This document shows positions 15,705-16,854 of a DNA stretch of 16,854 nt, one piece after another (the stretch's first letter is position 1; each line of letters opens with the position of its first letter). The translations under genes and the position numbers were made by a program. Origin of the DNA: CAZWZG01 sp964638245 (GTDB lineage Bacteria; Pseudomonadota; Alphaproteobacteria; Rhodobacterales; Rhodobacteraceae); the NCBI GenBank assembly GCA_964638245.1, contig CAZWZG010000059.1:1-16854 (forward strand). Direction: 5' to 3'. The notes beneath the pieces are model-generated. The model saw only the letters and a list, made by a program, of their open reading frames with translations. It was not told the DNA's origin and ran no database searches.

Positions 15705-16013
15705 ATGCAGGAGACGGATGACCGCCTAATCGTCCTCGCGAAGGCTGATACGATCGCAGTTGCGCGCTGTTTCATTGCTGAAGGCGCAGAACTGATTGTC
15801 GATGGTCAGAGCGTGACGCTCGACCGCGCTGTCGCCCTTGGGCACAAGATTGCGGTGAAACCCATGCGGCCCGGACAGAAAGTTCTGAAATATGGCGTGC
15901 CGATTGGTTCGGTGACCCAAGACATTCCGGTCGGGGCGCATGTCCATCTCCACAACATGAAAAGCGACTACACGCCAACCTATGCGCTGGACGACGAGGG
16001 CAAGGTGCAATGA
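15705..16013 (+). CDS. UxaA-type dehydratase small subunit (SAF domain)
   Basis: Small N-terminal part of an altronate/galactarate dehydratase-family enzyme, which removes water from a hydroxy or sugar acid to give a 2-keto-3-deoxy acid. 102 residues, all SAF domain: an N-terminal strand (RLIVLAKADTIAVA, 7-20), ALGHKIAVKPM (44-54), VLKYGVPIGSVTQDIPVGAHVHLHN (60-84). These match the UxaA N-terminal region closely. The frame runs back to 15588, overlapping the M20 gene, but GGGAGG lies just before the ATG at 15705 and that start gives the normal domain length. It overlaps the large-subunit gene by ATGA. The small-large split resembles sulfolactate sulfo-lyase SuyAB, an alternative; KYGVPIG and HLHN favour the UxaA side. 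Confidence 0.87.
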   Translation: MQETDDRLIVLAKADTIAVARCFIAEGAELIVDGQSVTLDRAVALGHKIAVKPMRPGQKVLKYGVPIGSVTQDIPVGAHVHLHNMKSDYTPTYALDDEGKVQ

Positions 16014-16854
16014 CGTTCGAAGGGTATCTACGTGCGGATGGCCGCAAGGGCATCCGCAATACCGTTGCCGTCGCATATCTGGTGGAATGCGCACACCACG
16101 TGGCGCGCGAGATCACCTACCCTTTCCGCAGCGACGCCCATGTCATCGGATTCCCCGGATGCTTTCCCAACGACTACGCGCAAGCGATGATGGAGCGAAT
16201 TGGTACGCACCCCAATGTTGGCGCCGTTCTGCTGGTGTCGCTTGGCTGCGAAAGCTTCAACCGCCACAAGCTTGAGGACATTGTCCGCCAAAGCGGGCGC
16301 GCTGTCGAAACCATCGTCATACAACGCGTCGGTGGGACGCGCAGCGCGATCAAAGCCGGTCAGGCATTCGTGGAAGCGGCCATCACCGAGTTGGCCGACA
16401 CACCAACCGTTCCAATGGACGTTTCCGAGCTTGTCGTGGGCACTGTTTGCGGCGGCTCAGACGGAACGAACGGGATTTCAGGTAACCCGGCCGCTGGGCG
16501 CGCCTTTGACCGCCTCGTCGAACAAGGTGCCGCGTGCATCTTTGAAGAAACCGGCGAACTGATCGGGTGCGAAGACATTATGGCGGCACGGGCGGCGACT
16601 CCGGAGTTGGCAATCGAGCTTCGCCAGTCCGTCGAAAAGGCCGCGCGCTATTATGCCGAGCTTGGATTTGGCAGTTTCGCATCAGGCAATGCGGATGGCG
16701 GACTGACAACCATCGAAGAGAAATCCATGGGCGCATATGCCAAATCCGGATCCTCGCCCATCTCTGGCCTGATCAAACCTGGCGACATTCCCCCAAAAGG
16801 CGGGCTGTACCTGATGGATGTCGTGCCCGACGGGCCCGTCACTTTCGGCTTTCC
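16010..16854 (+). CDS. UxaA-type dehydratase large subunit (partial, runs off window end)
   Basis: Catalytic large part of the UxaA/GarD-family dehydratase begun by the preceding gene. 281 residues are visible of an expected 380-400. It opens GYLRADGRKGIRNTVAVAYLVEC (5-27), the family start. Three cysteines at conserved places (C51 in GFPGCFPND, C80 in VSLGCES, C147 in GTVCGGSDG) are candidates for metal or iron-sulfur binding. GNADGGLTTIEEKSMGAYAKSG (226-247) is the diagnostic UxaA-family signature. The frame is intact to the last full codon (TTTGGCTTT, then CC). Overlap with the small subunit as ATGA (16010-16013) implies stable co-production. Substrate (altronate, galactarate, sulfolactate or another hydroxy acid) is undecided from this part alone. 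Confidence 0.88.
   Translation, partial: MTFEGYLRADGRKGIRNTVAVAYLVECAHHVAREITYPFRSDAHVIGFPGCFPNDYAQAMMERIGTHPNVGAVLLVSLGCESFNRHKLEDIVRQSGRAVETIVIQRVGGTRSAIKAGQAFVEAAITELADTPTVPMDVSELVVGTVCGGSDGTNGISGNPAAGRAFDRLVEQGAACIFEETGELIGCEDIMAARAATPELAIELRQSVEKAARYYAELGFGSFASGNADGGLTTIEEKSMGAYAKSGSSPISGLIKPGDIPPKGGLYLMDVVPDGPVTFGF

Noticed and set aside
1..16854. Mobile elements, CRISPR arrays, tRNA/rRNA genes, riboswitches
   Set aside because: No transposase, integrase, repeat-spacer pattern, RNA gene or recognisable aptamer structure was seen on either strand by eye.

Overview
The window looks like chromosomal DNA of an alphaproteobacterium, most likely a Rhodobacteraceae (Roseobacter-type) marine bacterium. 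The grounds are the high-GC coding style, a cytochrome whose N-terminus closely follows Paracoccus CycM (c552), a stand-alone prephenate dehydratase beside it, and a dense set of ABC transporters and small-molecule hydrolases. This assignment is inferred from protein likeness; no rRNA or other marker gene is present.

Region 1 (1-4263) looks like conserved background. On the minus strand are yejB (cut by the window start) and yejA, parts of a peptide/microcin-C type ABC importer. Upstream of them, also on the minus strand, is the membrane-anchored cytochrome c552 gene cycM. pheA (prephenate dehydratase) is divergent from cycM. A weak terminator hairpin separates cycM from yejA, and the yejA upstream region carries two short dyads.

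Region 2 (4274-8482) is a compact set of accessory catabolic genes. A minus-strand pair encodes an AstE/aspartoacylase-type deacylase and a fumarylacetoacetate-hydrolase (FAH) family enzyme. Divergent from them, across only 47 bp, is an M81 (MlrC-type) metallopeptidase. It converges with a LysR-type regulator gene, with 2 bp between the stop codons.

Region 3 (8483-16854) is one long plus-strand operon that starts opposite the LysR gene. It encodes a family-5 substrate-binding protein, two Dpp/Gsi-type permeases, two ATPases, an AbgB-like M20 amidohydrolase, and a two-gene UxaA-type (altronate/galactarate dehydratase family) enzyme cut by the window end. Four junctions are ATGA stop/start overlaps: permease-permease, permease-ATPase, ATPase-ATPase and UxaA-N/UxaA-C. 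A strong stem-loop follows the binding-protein gene, and a dyad plus a plausible sigma-70 promoter lie in the LysR/operon intergenic region.

Read together, regions 2 and 3 suggest a regulated uptake and breakdown locus for an amide-linked (peptide-like or acylated) small acid. The proposed order is import by the Dpp-type transporter, amide cleavage by three unrelated metallohydrolases (M20, M81, M14/AstE), dehydration of a hydroxy or sugar acid by the UxaA-type enzyme, and possibly C-C cleavage of a diketo acid by the FAH enzyme. The substrate cannot be read from the sequence, and the pathway as a whole is inference. There is no gene-free stretch above 300 bp; the longest gaps are 2592-2797 and 8483-8659. 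I saw no tRNA, rRNA, IS element, CRISPR array or prophage gene.
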